A stretch of 43,689 nucleotides of DNA from contig LFRU01000082.1 in assembly GCA_001512495.1 (NCBI GenBank), forward strand, positions 7,049 through 50,737, written 5' to 3'. Shown here in pieces: positions 36,130-43,689 of the stretch. The translations under genes and the position numbers were made by a program. The notes beneath the pieces were generated by a model. It did not search any database and was not told where the DNA came from. It was given only the letters and a program-made list of their open reading frames with translations. The stretch is from Syntrophothermus sp. DTU052. Lineage in GTDB: Bacteria; Bacillota; Syntrophomonadia; Syntrophomonadales; DTU052. Position 1 is the first letter of the stretch; every line of letters starts with the position of its first letter.

Positions 36130-37522
36130 GCTGTTGTTGTACGCCCTGATCTCGGCTGTGAGTATTATATTTCTGATCATGCCCGACTACGCAGCGGTAA
36201 GTGTGCCATTGTTTTTTATCCTGCAGTTTGCCTGCTGGTTCTGGTTGGCTCCAAAGAAAAAGCCATTGTGGCTTTTTGTTCCCATATTCATTCTTTCCCT
36301 GAACCCATTTATCAGTGCCAGCCCCATCTGGCAGGTTTCCAATGTGTTCGTCATCATCGCTCTCTACAGCGTTATGGTACTGGTGATGATTGACCAGTTC
36401 CCCATCAAGGAGGATTCGTTCAGGTTTATTTACAACGTGATCGTAAATGTTTTTCGACCGATAAAACACGTATTGCTCCCCTTCAAATGGTGGAGCAGGG
36501 ACGATCAGAAAAAGACCGAGCTCATCAAGAGAGTGGCAAAGGGGATTGCGGTCACCGTTCCCTGCCTGTTTATTCTGATAGTCATGCTGTCGTCTGCAGA
36601 CCTGGTCTTCCTGGAGGGGACCAAAAACTTTTTTAATAATATATGGCATTTGCTGGATTCGGAAATGGTTTATAAGTTAATCTATGGGATAGCAATCGGC
36701 CTGTACTTGTTTGGCTTCATGTACATCGCCTACAACCCCGAGGATGGAGCGCAGACACATGAAACGAAGGCCTCCACTAAGGATCTGGCAATTCTAAATG
36801 CCCTGCTCATCTCGGTTTTGGTGGTCTACACCCTGTTTGTATTCATCCAGTTCCGCTACCTTTTTGCCGGGGCCCAGCTCCCCTATGGATTGAGCTACGC
36901 CGAATATGCCCGGAGAGGGTTTTTTGAGCTCTTGTTCTTAAGCGGGTTTAACATCATGCTTATCCTGGTCGCCGTACGCCTGACCAGATTAAGAGACGGC
37001 TTGGGGCCGAAGATCGCCGAGTACCTGTGCCACTATCTCTGCGTGGTCACCATAATACTGCTGACCTCTTCCTTCTACCGTTTGTGGCTGTACAGCGCGG
37101 ATTTCGGGTTGACCAGATTACGACTGCTGGTTTTTGGGTTCCTGATCTTTGAAGCCGTGGGCCTGCTTATTACATTTTTATATATCCAAAAACCGAAGTT
37201 CAATATCGTCGCGGTTTACCTTTCCCTGGGTCTGGTTTACTACCTGCTGCTGAACCTGGTACCGATCGACGCGGTCATCGCCAAGAACCAGGTGGACAGA
37301 TACTTTGCCGATCACAAACAGGGCATTAGTTATATAATGACCCTTTCGCCGGATGCAGCGCCACAGATCGCCCGGCTGCTTGAAAGCGAAAAAGTGGATG
37401 ACCAGACTCAGCAGATGGCCCGTAAGTATTTTTCCGACCTCAATGCCAGATACTCGGTTGAGGAGAGGGGCTGGCAGGGATATAATCTGTCTATTGCCCG
37501 GAGCGTCAAGATACGATATTGA
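36107..37522 (+). CDS. DUF4173/DUF4153-type polytopic membrane protein
   Basis: The 471-residue protein has about ten or more hydrophobic segments, ending in a soluble tail of roughly 85 residues (VDRYFADHKQGISYIM onward). The LPYGLSYAEYARRGFFEL segment and the following LTSSFYRLWLY are typical of DUF4173. Function is unknown. ATG 36107 is six bases after GAGGAGG; the upstream in-frame ATGs at 36092 and 36101 lie on or before that site. It begins within the end of the Xre gene, so the operon is translationally coupled. Confidence 0.85.
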   Translation: MEKTLQNKLLLYALISAVSIIFLIMPDYAAVSVPLFFILQFACWFWLAPKKKPLWLFVPIFILSLNPFISASPIWQVSNVFVIIALYSVMVLVMIDQFPIKEDSFRFIYNVIVNVFRPIKHVLLPFKWWSRDDQKKTELIKRVAKGIAVTVPCLFILIVMLSSADLVFLEGTKNFFNNIWHLLDSEMVYKLIYGIAIGLYLFGFMYIAYNPEDGAQTHETKASTKDLAILNALLISVLVVYTLFVFIQFRYLFAGAQLPYGLSYAEYARRGFFELLFLSGFNIMLILVAVRLTRLRDGLGPKIAEYLCHYLCVVTIILLTSSFYRLWLYSADFGLTRLRLLVFGFLIFEAVGLLITFLYIQKPKFNIVAVYLSLGLVYYLLLNLVPIDAVIAKNQVDRYFADHKQGISYIMTLSPDAAPQIARLLESEKVDDQTQQMARKYFSDLNARYSVEERGWQGYNLSIARSVKIRY

Positions 37523-37573
37523 TATTGAGTCCACCGGTACGGGGTCGCGGTCCGAAGTGAAATGGCATAGGGG

Positions 37574-37801
37574 TCATTCTTCTACCGCGATTCCGTTCTC
37601 ACTTTCGGTGCTATTTAATTCACTTAATATCTCGCCAAAGAATCTTTCCATAAAATCCGCCAGTTCAAAACCAAATTTGTTAATTAAGTTCTGGTATTTA
37701 TCTTGTGCCCTGCTGACTTTCTCATCAGTAGTCACCCTATCGACCACCGGGTACAACGAATTTACCGCTTCCCGTGCCCTGTATATTCTAATGCGGTCCA
37801 A
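37574..37801 (-). CDS. Hypothetical 75-residue protein, uncertain
   Basis: This reverse-strand frame reads from TTG at 37801 to 37574 and predicts a helical, charged protein with a DKYQNLINKFGFELADFMERFF stretch split by short loops. It weakly recalls Spo0E-type helical hairpins but lacks their SQxLD motif, so I assign no family. An extended -10 (TGGTATAAT on the reverse strand, TATAAT at 37841-37846) lies about 40 bases upstream, but no ribosome site is visible. It is the only frame in the gap between the DUF4173 and hdr operons with protein-like composition. It could be spurious. Confidence 0.35.
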   Translation of the reverse strand: MDRIRIYRAREAVNSLYPVVDRVTTDEKVSRAQDKYQNLINKFGFELADFMERFFGEILSELNSTESENGIAVEE

Positions 37802-38098
37802 AATATGTTGAATGTGCTAACTATTTGCTTATTATGTTACATTATACCACTGCCGTGCCTGCAAGCAGGACCCCAAAATGCTGATGTTGCTATAAATTGG
37901 GTCAACACTTTACATACATTTAACACCACTGATTGACATGATTAGTTATAATAAAGTAATAGTCACTTGGCGTTACCGGGAATTGTTGCTTGCAATTGTG
38001 ATTAGCCTGATTAGTATGCTCAAATTGCAGGGATCCGCGGCCGGATTCTGTTTCATACTTGATGACCGGTATCAGATTTGACGAAAGGAGAGGAGTTA
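37802..38098 (+). promoter_or_regulatory. A+T-rich leader upstream of the hdr operon, possible promoters
   Basis: TTGACA (37933-37938) lies 18 bases before a poor -10, TAATAG (37957-37962). A consensus TATAAT occurs at 37947-37952 without a matching -35. Either could drive hdrC, about 140 bases downstream. GTCAA (37901) and TTGAC (37933) form a loose inverted repeat. AAAGGAGAGGAG before 38099 is the hdrC ribosome site. No terminator for the upstream operon is evident. Confidence 0.35.
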
Positions 38099-38665
38099 AT
38101 GGGAGAAGTTGTCTTGTCCGCCCACCGAGAATCTCGGGAATTGGTTAAAGCCATTGAATCGGCCAGCAGGACCAAGACCAGCCTCTGTTACCAGTGCGGA
38201 AAGTGCTCGGCAGGCTGTCCAGTCGGTTTTGCCATGGATTACACGCCGCGCCAGATAATCCGCCTGTTGCAGTTGGGCTTGATTAAAGAGGCTTTACAGG
38301 CGAAAAGCATATGGATCTGTGCGACCTGTGATACCTGCAGTACCCGGTGTCCACGAGGGGTGGATATCGCCTCCATCATGGATGCTCTGCGCCGGGAGGC
38401 CTTAAAGCAGGGCAAAGTAGTGAAAGAAGTATCGGCTTTTAATCAGGCTTTTCTTAACTCGGTGAAACGCTATGGTCGGAATCACGAGGCCTCATTGGTT
38501 CTTGAATACAACGCCCGCATCATGAACCCCTTCAAGAATGCGGAACAGGGACCGATGATGATGGCCAAAGGGAAGCTCAAGATCCTCCCCGAGTTCATCA
38601 AGGGCAAGGGCGAAGTCAGCCGCATCTTCGAAAAAGTCAAAGCAATGGGAGGTGATCACGAGTGA
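38099..38665 (+). CDS. hdrC: Heterodisulfide reductase subunit C (Fe-S)
   Basis: The 188-residue electron-transfer subunit carries two [4Fe-4S] motifs, CYQCGKCSAGCPVG (about residue 39) and CATCDTCSTRCPRGVDI (about 77). It passes electrons between HdrA and HdrB. ATG 38099 follows GGAGAGGAG; the in-frame TTG at 38078 precedes that site and is rejected. Its stop overlaps the hdrB start. In non-methanogens such HdrC proteins serve HdrABC complexes acting on disulfide substrates other than CoM-S-S-CoB. Confidence 0.93.
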   Translation: MGEVVLSAHRESRELVKAIESASRTKTSLCYQCGKCSAGCPVGFAMDYTPRQIIRLLQLGLIKEALQAKSIWICATCDTCSTRCPRGVDIASIMDALRREALKQGKVVKEVSAFNQAFLNSVKRYGRNHEASLVLEYNARIMNPFKNAEQGPMMMAKGKLKILPEFIKGKGEVSRIFEKVKAMGGDHE

Positions 38666-39852
38666 GATTGGCATATTACCCCGGATGCTCCCTGGACGCC
38701 ACCGCCATTGAGTATGGGATGTCAACCCAGAAGATGGCCAAACTTCTGGATATCGATCTCTGGGAGATCCCCGACTGGAGCTGCTGCGGGGCCAGCTCTG
38801 CTCACCAGACCGACCACCTCCTGGCAATATCCCTGCCGGCGAGGAACCTGGCAATAGCTGAAAGAGAGGGCCTTGATGTTCTGGCTCCTTGCGCCGCCTG
38901 CTATAACCGCATGCGGGCTACGGAATATGAGGTAAGGGCCAGCGCCAAAACCCGCAGTCAGGTGGAGGAAGCCCTGGGTATACCCTATGAGGCCGCCCAG
39001 AGCACCATATCCGTCCTGGAACTCCTGGCTGAACGCTATGGACTGGATAACCTGGCGACCAGGGTTACCAACCCCTTGAAGGGCATGACACCGGCCTGCT
39101 ACTATGGGTGTCTTTTAGTGCGGCCGGTTGCGGTAACGGGGTTTGATGATCCCGAGGACCCCCAGAGTATGGACCGGATTATGAAGACACTGGGTGCTTC
39201 CCCAGTGGATTGGGCTTTTAAGACTGAGTGCTGTGGAGCGGGCCTGGGAGTGACCCAGACCGATATCTGCCTGGAAATGACCTACCAGATATTGAGGAAC
39301 GCCAAGGAAATGGGAGCGGATAGCATTGTTACGGCCTGCCCGGTCTGTCACCTTAACCTGGACATGCGGCAGAAGGCCATCGAGAAGAAGTACCAAACGG
39401 AATTCAACCTGCCGGTATTTTATGTGACGGAACTGGTGGCCATAGCCTGTGGTGCTGAGCCGCCCACGGTAGGTACTAACCGCCACTTTGTCGAGGCCAA
39501 CACCATCTTCCGCCAGCTTCCGGCCAAGGCCAAGGCCATGGAGGAAGCAGCGGCTCAAGCCGGCAAGAAGGGTAAAGGTGCGGCCAAGGCGAAGGCGGCC
39601 AAACCTGCAGCAGCAGAGAGTGAAAAACCCGCAACTGATGAGGATGCCGGCTTAATCCTGGCCCAGAAGGTTTATGATGATGAGAGCAAGGCGGCTCAAT
39701 TGGCGGAAATCCTGACGCAGGAACCGGCCCGGGCCGCCAAGCTAGCGGAGATACTGGAACAGGATAAAGGCAAGGCCCTTAAGGTGGCCGATGCCCTGCT
39801 GGCCAAAAAGGCCAAAGAGAAATCTGCGGGAGAGGAGGGGAATAAAGCATGA
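38662..39852 (+). CDS. hdrB: Heterodisulfide reductase subunit B with long Ala/Lys-rich C-terminal extension
   Basis: HdrB holds the noncubane Fe-S clusters that reduce the disulfide. Both CCG domains are present: YYPGCSLD, WSCCGASSAH and APCAACYNR in the first; ACYYGCLLVRP, TECCGAGLG and ACPVCHLNL in the second, all within residues 1-295. Usual HdrB ends there. This protein goes on for about 100 residues: a low-complexity segment rich in Ala, Lys and Glu (KKGKGAAKAKAAKPAAA) and then two helical stretches with repeated LAEIL. The tail is in frame and ends at the overlap with hdrA. It may be a flexible tether or docking arm. The start is GTG 38662, overlapping hdrC. Confidence 0.92.
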   Translation: MRLAYYPGCSLDATAIEYGMSTQKMAKLLDIDLWEIPDWSCCGASSAHQTDHLLAISLPARNLAIAEREGLDVLAPCAACYNRMRATEYEVRASAKTRSQVEEALGIPYEAAQSTISVLELLAERYGLDNLATRVTNPLKGMTPACYYGCLLVRPVAVTGFDDPEDPQSMDRIMKTLGASPVDWAFKTECCGAGLGVTQTDICLEMTYQILRNAKEMGADSIVTACPVCHLNLDMRQKAIEKKYQTEFNLPVFYVTELVAIACGAEPPTVGTNRHFVEANTIFRQLPAKAKAMEEAAAQAGKKGKGAAKAKAAKPAAAESEKPATDEDAGLILAQKVYDDESKAAQLAEILTQEPARAAKLAEILEQDKGKALKVADALLAKKAKEKSAGEEGNKA

Positions 39853-41828
39853 AACGAGTAGGAGTATTTGTTTGTGAATGCGGCACCAACATCGGGTCAG
39901 TAGTCGATGCACCCAAAGTGGCTGAAACAGCTTTGAACATGCCCGGGGTAGCGTTTGCTACCAGCTATAAATATATGTGTTCCGATCCGGGGCAGGACTT
40001 GATAATAAAGGCCGCCGAAGATCACAATCTGGAACAAGTGGTTGTGGCTTCTTGTTCGCCGCGTATGCATGAGAATACTTTCCGCAAGGCCATGTCCGCG
40101 GCTGGGTTGAACCCATACCAGTTTGAGATGGTCAATATCCGGGAACATGTTTCCTGGGTTCACAGCGACAAGGATGAGGCAACGCAAAAGGCTATTGACC
40201 TGGTGCGGATGGCGGTCGCCAAGGTTGTGCGCAACAAGCCGCTGCAGGTTTCTTATATACCGGTAACCAAGAAGGCTCTGGTAATCGGAGGCGGGATTGC
40301 CGGTATGCAGGCAGCGCTTGACATAGCGGAGACCGGACACCAGGTAATTTTGGTGGAGAGGGAGCCGACCATTGGGGGGAAAATGGCACAACTGGACAAG
40401 ACCTTCCCCACTATGGACTGCTCGGCCTGAATTAGCACCCCCAAGATGGTTGCTGTGGCACAGCATCCTAATATAAAACTCTATAGCTACTCGGAAGTGG
40501 TTGGGCTCTCCGGATACATCGGTAACTTTACCGTGACTATCAAGGAGAAAGCCAAATATGTTGATTACGATAAGTGTACCGGTTGCGGACTCTGTGAAAC
40601 CAAGTGTCCCAGCAGGGTCAAGAGCGAGTTTGATCTGGGGTTGGGAGAACGTCGTGCCATCTACAAAGCCTTCCCCCAGGCGGTACCCAATAAACCGGTA
40701 ATTGATGCTGATAACTGCCGTAAACTGCAGAGCGGAAAATGCGGGATCTGTGAAAAGCTCTGTCCTACAAAAGCCATCAACTTCGAGGACCAGGACAGGT
40801 TGGTTACCGAAGAGGTAGGGGCCATTGTTATGGCCACCGGCTATGACCTCTTTGAGTGGGAAAAGGCATACGGGGAGTACGGTTACGGCAAGTACCCCGA
40901 TGTTATCAGCGGGCTTCATTTTGAACGACTGGTCAACGCCTCCGGACCTACCGGCGGCAAGATTCAACGTCCTTCTGACGGGAAGATACCGCAGGCGGTG
41001 GCCTTCATCAAGTGTGTCGGCTCTCGTGATGATACCAAGGGCAAGAGCTACTGTTCACGGGCCTGCTGCATGTATACGGCCAAGCATGCCATGCAGGTGG
41101 TGGAGAAGATCCCCGACGGCGATGCCTATGTATTCTACATGGATGTACGTACAGCGGGGAAAGGGTACGAGGAATTCTACCAGCGTTCAGTCGAGCAGGG
41201 CGCCCAGTACATCAGGGGCCGGGTCAGTAAGATCTACCCGCGGGGCGACCGGCTGGTGGTCAAAAGCGAGGACACCCTTATGGGCAAACCGATTGAGGTA
41301 GAAGTGGATATGGTGGTCCTGGCCACTGCTATGGTTCCGGCAGCCGGTTCGGCTGAAGTGGCGAAACTGATAGGTTTTTCCACCGATAAGGATGGGTTCT
41401 TCCAGGAGGCTCACCCCAAACTGCAGCCGGTTGAAACTTTTACCGGCGGGGTTTACCTGGCGGGCTCATGCCAGGGACCCAAGGATATCCCGGATACCGT
41501 GGCTCAGGCCAGTGCCGCGGCGGTCAAGGTGGCGGCTTTGTTCTCCAAGGACAAACTGGCTACCGAGCCCATGATAGCTTATGTGGATGAAACCAAGTGC
41601 ACCGGGTGTGAATTCTGTGTACCGGTTTGTCCTTATCAAGCCATAAGCATGAAACCGGTCAAGTCAAGAGTTCATGGCCAGACGGTAGAGCGCCAGGTGG
41701 CAGAGGTTAACAAGGGCCTGTGTCAGGGCTGCGGCGCCTGTGTGGCGGCCTGTCGCCCCTGTGCTCTAAACCATAACGGTTTTACCAGTGATCAAATAGT
41801 ATCGGAGGTGGATGCACTGTGTCTGTAG
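39849..41828 (+). CDS. hdrA: Heterodisulfide reductase subunit A, selenoprotein (in-frame TGA = Sec194)
   Basis: HdrA is the FAD/Fe-S subunit where electron bifurcation occurs. A standard reading stops at TGA 40428-40430, but the same frame continues to TAG at 41826-41828 and gives a complete 659-residue HdrA. The TGA sits in DCSA(U)ISTPKM, where HdrA proteins normally have Cys. N-terminal CECGTNIG, the FAD loop [38 protein letters not shown], the [14 protein letters not shown] cluster motif and C-terminal ferredoxin motifs [12 protein letters not shown] and [13 protein letters not shown] are all intact. A SECIS-like hairpin begins 20 bases after the TGA. It overlaps hdrB upstream and mvhD downstream. 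Confidence 0.93.
40448..40468 (+). promoter_or_regulatory. Bacterial SECIS-like hairpin in hdrA
   Basis: TGCTGT (40451-40456) and ACAGCA (40460-40465) form a perfect 6-bp stem with loop GGC. After a T-T mismatch two more G-C pairs extend it (GG 40448-40449 with CC 40467-40468). The loop starts 26 bases after the TGA and has G in its first two positions, matching the accepted bacterial SECIS pattern (loop 16-37 bases from UGA). Confidence 0.8.
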
Positions 41829-42256
41829 AGACAAGTAAAGGCTGGGAGCCCAAAATTGTGGCCTTTGCCTGCAACTGGTGTTCCTACGCCGGGGGCGATC
41901 TGGCTGGGCTTAACCGGCTGCAATATCCCTCCAATGTAAGGATTATCAGAGTGCCCTGTTCAGGGAGGATAGACCCCCAGTTTATCCTGCGGGCCTTTAT
42001 GATGGGAGCCGACGGTGTTCTGGTTTCCGGGTGACACCCCGGTGACTGCCACTATGGTAGTGGCAATTATTTCGCCCGCCGGAGGCACACATTGATGAAG
42101 AGTTTCCTGCAGTACCTGGGGATTGAACCCGAGCGCTACCAGTTGGCCTGGATTTCAGGTTCTGAGGGTCAGAAGTTCGCTGACGTCATGACCCATGTGG
42201 TAGCAGAGGTAAAAAAGGTTGGTCCCAACAGAAAGCTGAGGGAAGAGCATGAGTGA
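41819..42256 (+). CDS. mvhD: MvhD/FlxD-type electron-transfer subunit, selenoprotein (in-frame TGA = Sec72)
   Basis: MvhD-type subunits carry a [2Fe-2S] cluster and link hydrogenase or NADH-oxidising Flx subunits to HdrA. Normal translation stops at TGA 42032-42034, but the frame continues for 73 codons to TGA 42254-42256, giving the expected 145 residues. The motifs are [34 protein letters not shown], then GVLVSG(U)HPGDCHY, in which the UGA replaces the conserved Cys. The continuation ends with [21 protein letters not shown], as in homologues. GTG 41819 overlaps hdrA; the real stop overlaps the next ATG by eight bases. A perfect SECIS-like hairpin follows the first TGA. Confidence 0.93.
42047..42065 (+). 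promoter_or_regulatory. Bacterial SECIS-like hairpin in mvhD
   Basis: TGCCACTA (42047-42054) and TAGTGGCA (42058-42065) are a perfect 8-bp stem with loop TGG. The loop starts 21 bases after the TGA and carries G in its second position, again matching the bacterial SECIS rule. Confidence 0.85.
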
Positions 42257-43148
42257 TAATACAGCAAAAGCCAGAGAAATAGCGAAAAAACTCTTACAGG
42301 ATGGGACCGTGGCTATGGTCCTGGGGTGGGAGAAAGGCGACGAGCCTTATGTCAGCGCTCCTACTGTGATAACAGACGCCGCCGATGTGGATCGGCTGGT
42401 GCTTGATGAGTACTGTATTCATGACCTGGCGGCTTTACTGCCGGACTACCGCGACCGCAGCGAAAAGATTGCGGTATTTGCCAAGGGCTGCGATTCTCGT
42501 GGTATTGTCAGGCTGATTCAAGACCGGGTGATGCCCAGGGACCGTCTTTATATCATCGGGATTAACTGTCCCGGGATGAAGGATCCCAACGAATTCTTCC
42601 GGGCGGCCTCGGGACTGAGTAAGACCAAGCCGGCCGAAAAAGCGGCCAAGTGCTTGAGCTGTCAGTACCCTAATCCGGTAATCTATGATGAGATAATCGG
42701 GGAACCCCAGCAGCCCGGGGATGATAAGCGTTTTGCAGAAGTAGACAAGATCGAAAGCATGTCGGCTGATGAGCGTTATGATTTTTTCATCAAGGAGTTC
42801 AGCAGGTGTATCAGGTGCTATGCCTGCCGTAATGCCTGTGTGGCCTGCAACTGCCGGACCTGCATTTTCGACGAGACCAAACCCCAATGGGTAAGAAGGT
42901 CCACCGATCCGGTCAATAACCTGCTCTACCAAATTGTGCGGACCATGCATGTGGCTGGACGGTGTGTCGAATGCGGCGAGTGCGAAAGGGCATGCCCGGT
43001 GGGCATACCTCTGATGCTCTTGAACCGTAAACTGATAAAAGAAGTGGACCAACTCTTCGGGCCCTATCAAGCCGGGTTGAGCCTGGACGATGATGCGATT
43101 CCTCCGCTCAGCCGCTACCGGGTTGAAGATCCCGACGAGTTTATGTAG
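42249..43148 (+). CDS. Flx-type Fe-S electron-transfer subunit (FlxC-like / F420-hydrogenase-beta-like)
   Basis: The 299-residue soluble protein has an N-terminal region with VFAKGCDSRGIVRLIQ and IIGINCPGMKDP, resembling the coenzyme-F420 hydrogenase/dehydrogenase beta family. A Cys pair CLSC follows, then the ferredoxin-like motifs CIRCYACRNACVACNCRTC and CVECGECERACPVG. Its position after HdrCBA-MvhD and before a sulfhydrogenase-beta-like gene matches hdr-flx clusters of anaerobic bacteria, whose Flx proteins oxidise NADH for HdrABC. Exact naming within Flx is uncertain, so no symbol is given. ATG 42249 is inside the end of mvhD, so it is translated only if mvhD is read through or reinitiated. 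Confidence 0.82.
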   Translation: MSDNTAKAREIAKKLLQDGTVAMVLGWEKGDEPYVSAPTVITDAADVDRLVLDEYCIHDLAALLPDYRDRSEKIAVFAKGCDSRGIVRLIQDRVMPRDRLYIIGINCPGMKDPNEFFRAASGLSKTKPAEKAAKCLSCQYPNPVIYDEIIGEPQQPGDDKRFAEVDKIESMSADERYDFFIKEFSRCIRCYACRNACVACNCRTCIFDETKPQWVRRSTDPVNNLLYQIVRTMHVAGRCVECGECERACPVGIPLMLLNRKLIKEVDQLFGPYQAGLSLDDDAIPPLSRYRVEDPDEFM

Positions 43149-43159
43149 GGGGTGAGGCT

Positions 43160-43689
43160 GTGAAAGTACTACCATCCGATAAGATTAAAGAGGCCTTGAA
43201 TATCCTGGCTCGGGAGGCCAAGGTTTACGCCCCCATGGTGCAAGGGGATGTCAGCGGTTATTTCAGGTGGACCGATAACCCGATTGGGGAGTTGGCCCTG
43301 GACATCCTGAACACCTATATGTCTCCCAAGAATATAGTAATGCCGCAGACTGAAGAGATGTACAAATTTCTCGCCCCGGGCAAAGAGGCCCAGGTGACCG
43401 ATATCGCTATTGCTGAAGGCCCAAGGGTCATCTTTGGCATCAGGAGCTGTGATCTGCAGGCCCTGCATGCACTGGACCTGGTGTTTTTAACCAAAGGATA
43501 TGAAGACGAGTTCTATAAGGCCCGCCGCCAGGAACTGGCGGTTATAGCCCGGGCCTGCTATCAACCTGGTCCGGCCTGTTTCTGCGAGTCCATGGGTGTG
43601 GATCGTCTTAATCCCCAGGCCGATGTGGTTATGCACGACCTGGGTCGGCAGGATTTTGCCTGGGAGCCCAAGACTCCCAAGGGTGAGGA
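43160..43689 (+). CDS. Sulfhydrogenase-beta/AsrA-like Fe-S subunit (FlxB-like), 3' cut by window
   Basis: The first 176 residues of a protein that runs off the right edge. FGIRSCDLQALHALDLVF and CYQPGPACFCESMG are characteristic of the sulfhydrogenase beta (HydB) and anaerobic sulfite reductase A family, whose C-terminal half, outside the window, carries two [4Fe-4S] clusters. It starts at GTG 43160, 11 bases after the previous stop, behind GGGGGTGAGG. An NAD/FAD-binding (FlxA/HydG-like) gene would be expected just downstream. Confidence 0.8.
   Translation, partial: MKVLPSDKIKEALNILAREAKVYAPMVQGDVSGYFRWTDNPIGELALDILNTYMSPKNIVMPQTEEMYKFLAPGKEAQVTDIAIAEGPRVIFGIRSCDLQALHALDLVFLTKGYEDEFYKARRQELAVIARACYQPGPACFCESMGVDRLNPQADVVMHDLGRQDFAWEPKTPKGE

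Noticed and set aside
37353-37811. 152-residue forward ORF overlapping the DUF4173 end
   Set aside because: It runs out of frame through the DUF4173 gene and into the noncoding gap without a ribosome site or family features.
39849-41828. hdrA read as two separate genes or a pseudogene broken by a stop
   Set aside because: Both halves are in the same frame, the TGA falls exactly on a conserved Cys position, the second half lacks a start site, and a SECIS-like hairpin follows. mvhD in the same operon shows the same pattern.
41819-42034. 71-residue protein as a complete gene
   Set aside because: It stops inside the GxHPGDCHY motif; the frame beyond the TGA encodes the expected remainder of MvhD.

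Overview
This 43.7-kb window looks like chromosomal core sequence from an anaerobic, probably syntrophic or acetogenic/sulfidogenic member of the Clostridia (Bacillota). Moderate-to-high G+C, strong AGGAGG-type ribosome binding sites, frequent GTG/TTG starts, sigma-A-like promoters, and the pcrA-ligA-gatCAB order support this. So do the HisZ/short-HisG pair, a Re-citrate-synthase-like gene beside aconitase and isocitrate dehydrogenase, and a selenocysteine-containing HdrABC-MvhD/Flx cluster. The species cannot be named from sequence alone. I saw no tRNA, rRNA, CRISPR array, transposase or prophage gene.

Layout. (1) 1-7.9 kb: tail of a TrpR/YerC-like regulator, then hisZ-hisG-hisD-hisB-hisH-hisA-hisF-hisIE (no hisC or histidinol-phosphatase gene here) and a ferredoxin-nitroreductase. 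(2) 8.0-12.1 kb: pcrA and ligA. (3) 12.3-19.0 kb: two complete tandem gatCAB operons. The second GatA has lost the catalytic Lys and all three predicted glutamine-binding side chains, while its GatB and GatC partners look intact. (4) 19.3-23.5 kb: Re-citrate/homocitrate synthase family gene, two-subunit aconitase-type hydratase and NADP-isocitrate dehydrogenase, a likely route from oxaloacetate and acetyl-CoA to 2-oxoglutarate. (5) 23.6-26.8 kb: iron module with a DtxR-FeoA fusion regulator, FeoB and a small FeoB-associated Cys-rich protein; two operators share identical GTTAG-N6-CTAAC arms. (6) 26.9-34.0 kb: alpha-glucan/sugar-nucleotide block (two stand-alone starch-binding modules, a GT4 glycosyltransferase, a nucleotidyltransferase with a degenerate phosphohexomutase domain, galT, glgA), then a CBS-pair protein. 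(7) 34.5-35.3 kb: a noncoding region with two tandem ~200-nt elements of the same elaborate predicted fold, supported by compensatory base changes between the copies; I cannot match it to a known RNA family. (8) 35.4-37.5 kb: DUF2975 membrane protein, small Xre regulator, DUF4173 membrane protein. (9) 38.1 kb to the end: hdrC-hdrB-hdrA-mvhD and two flavin/Fe-S partner subunits (Flx/sulfhydrogenase-like), the last cut by the window edge. hdrA and mvhD each contain one in-frame TGA at a conserved Cys position, each followed by a SECIS-like hairpin.

How they work together. Blocks 1 and 3 supply histidine and amidated aminoacyl-tRNAs, block 4 supplies 2-oxoglutarate for glutamate/glutamine, block 5 supplies iron for the Fe-S-rich proteins of blocks 4 and 9, block 6 builds storage glucan or surface sugars, and block 9 is a predicted soluble electron-bifurcating or electron-confurcating NADH/ferredoxin/disulfide module. 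The strongest candidates for undescribed biology are the twin structured RNA, the glutaminase-dead tandem GatCAB, and the double-selenoprotein Hdr-Flx cluster whose HdrB has an unusual Ala/Lys-rich tail.
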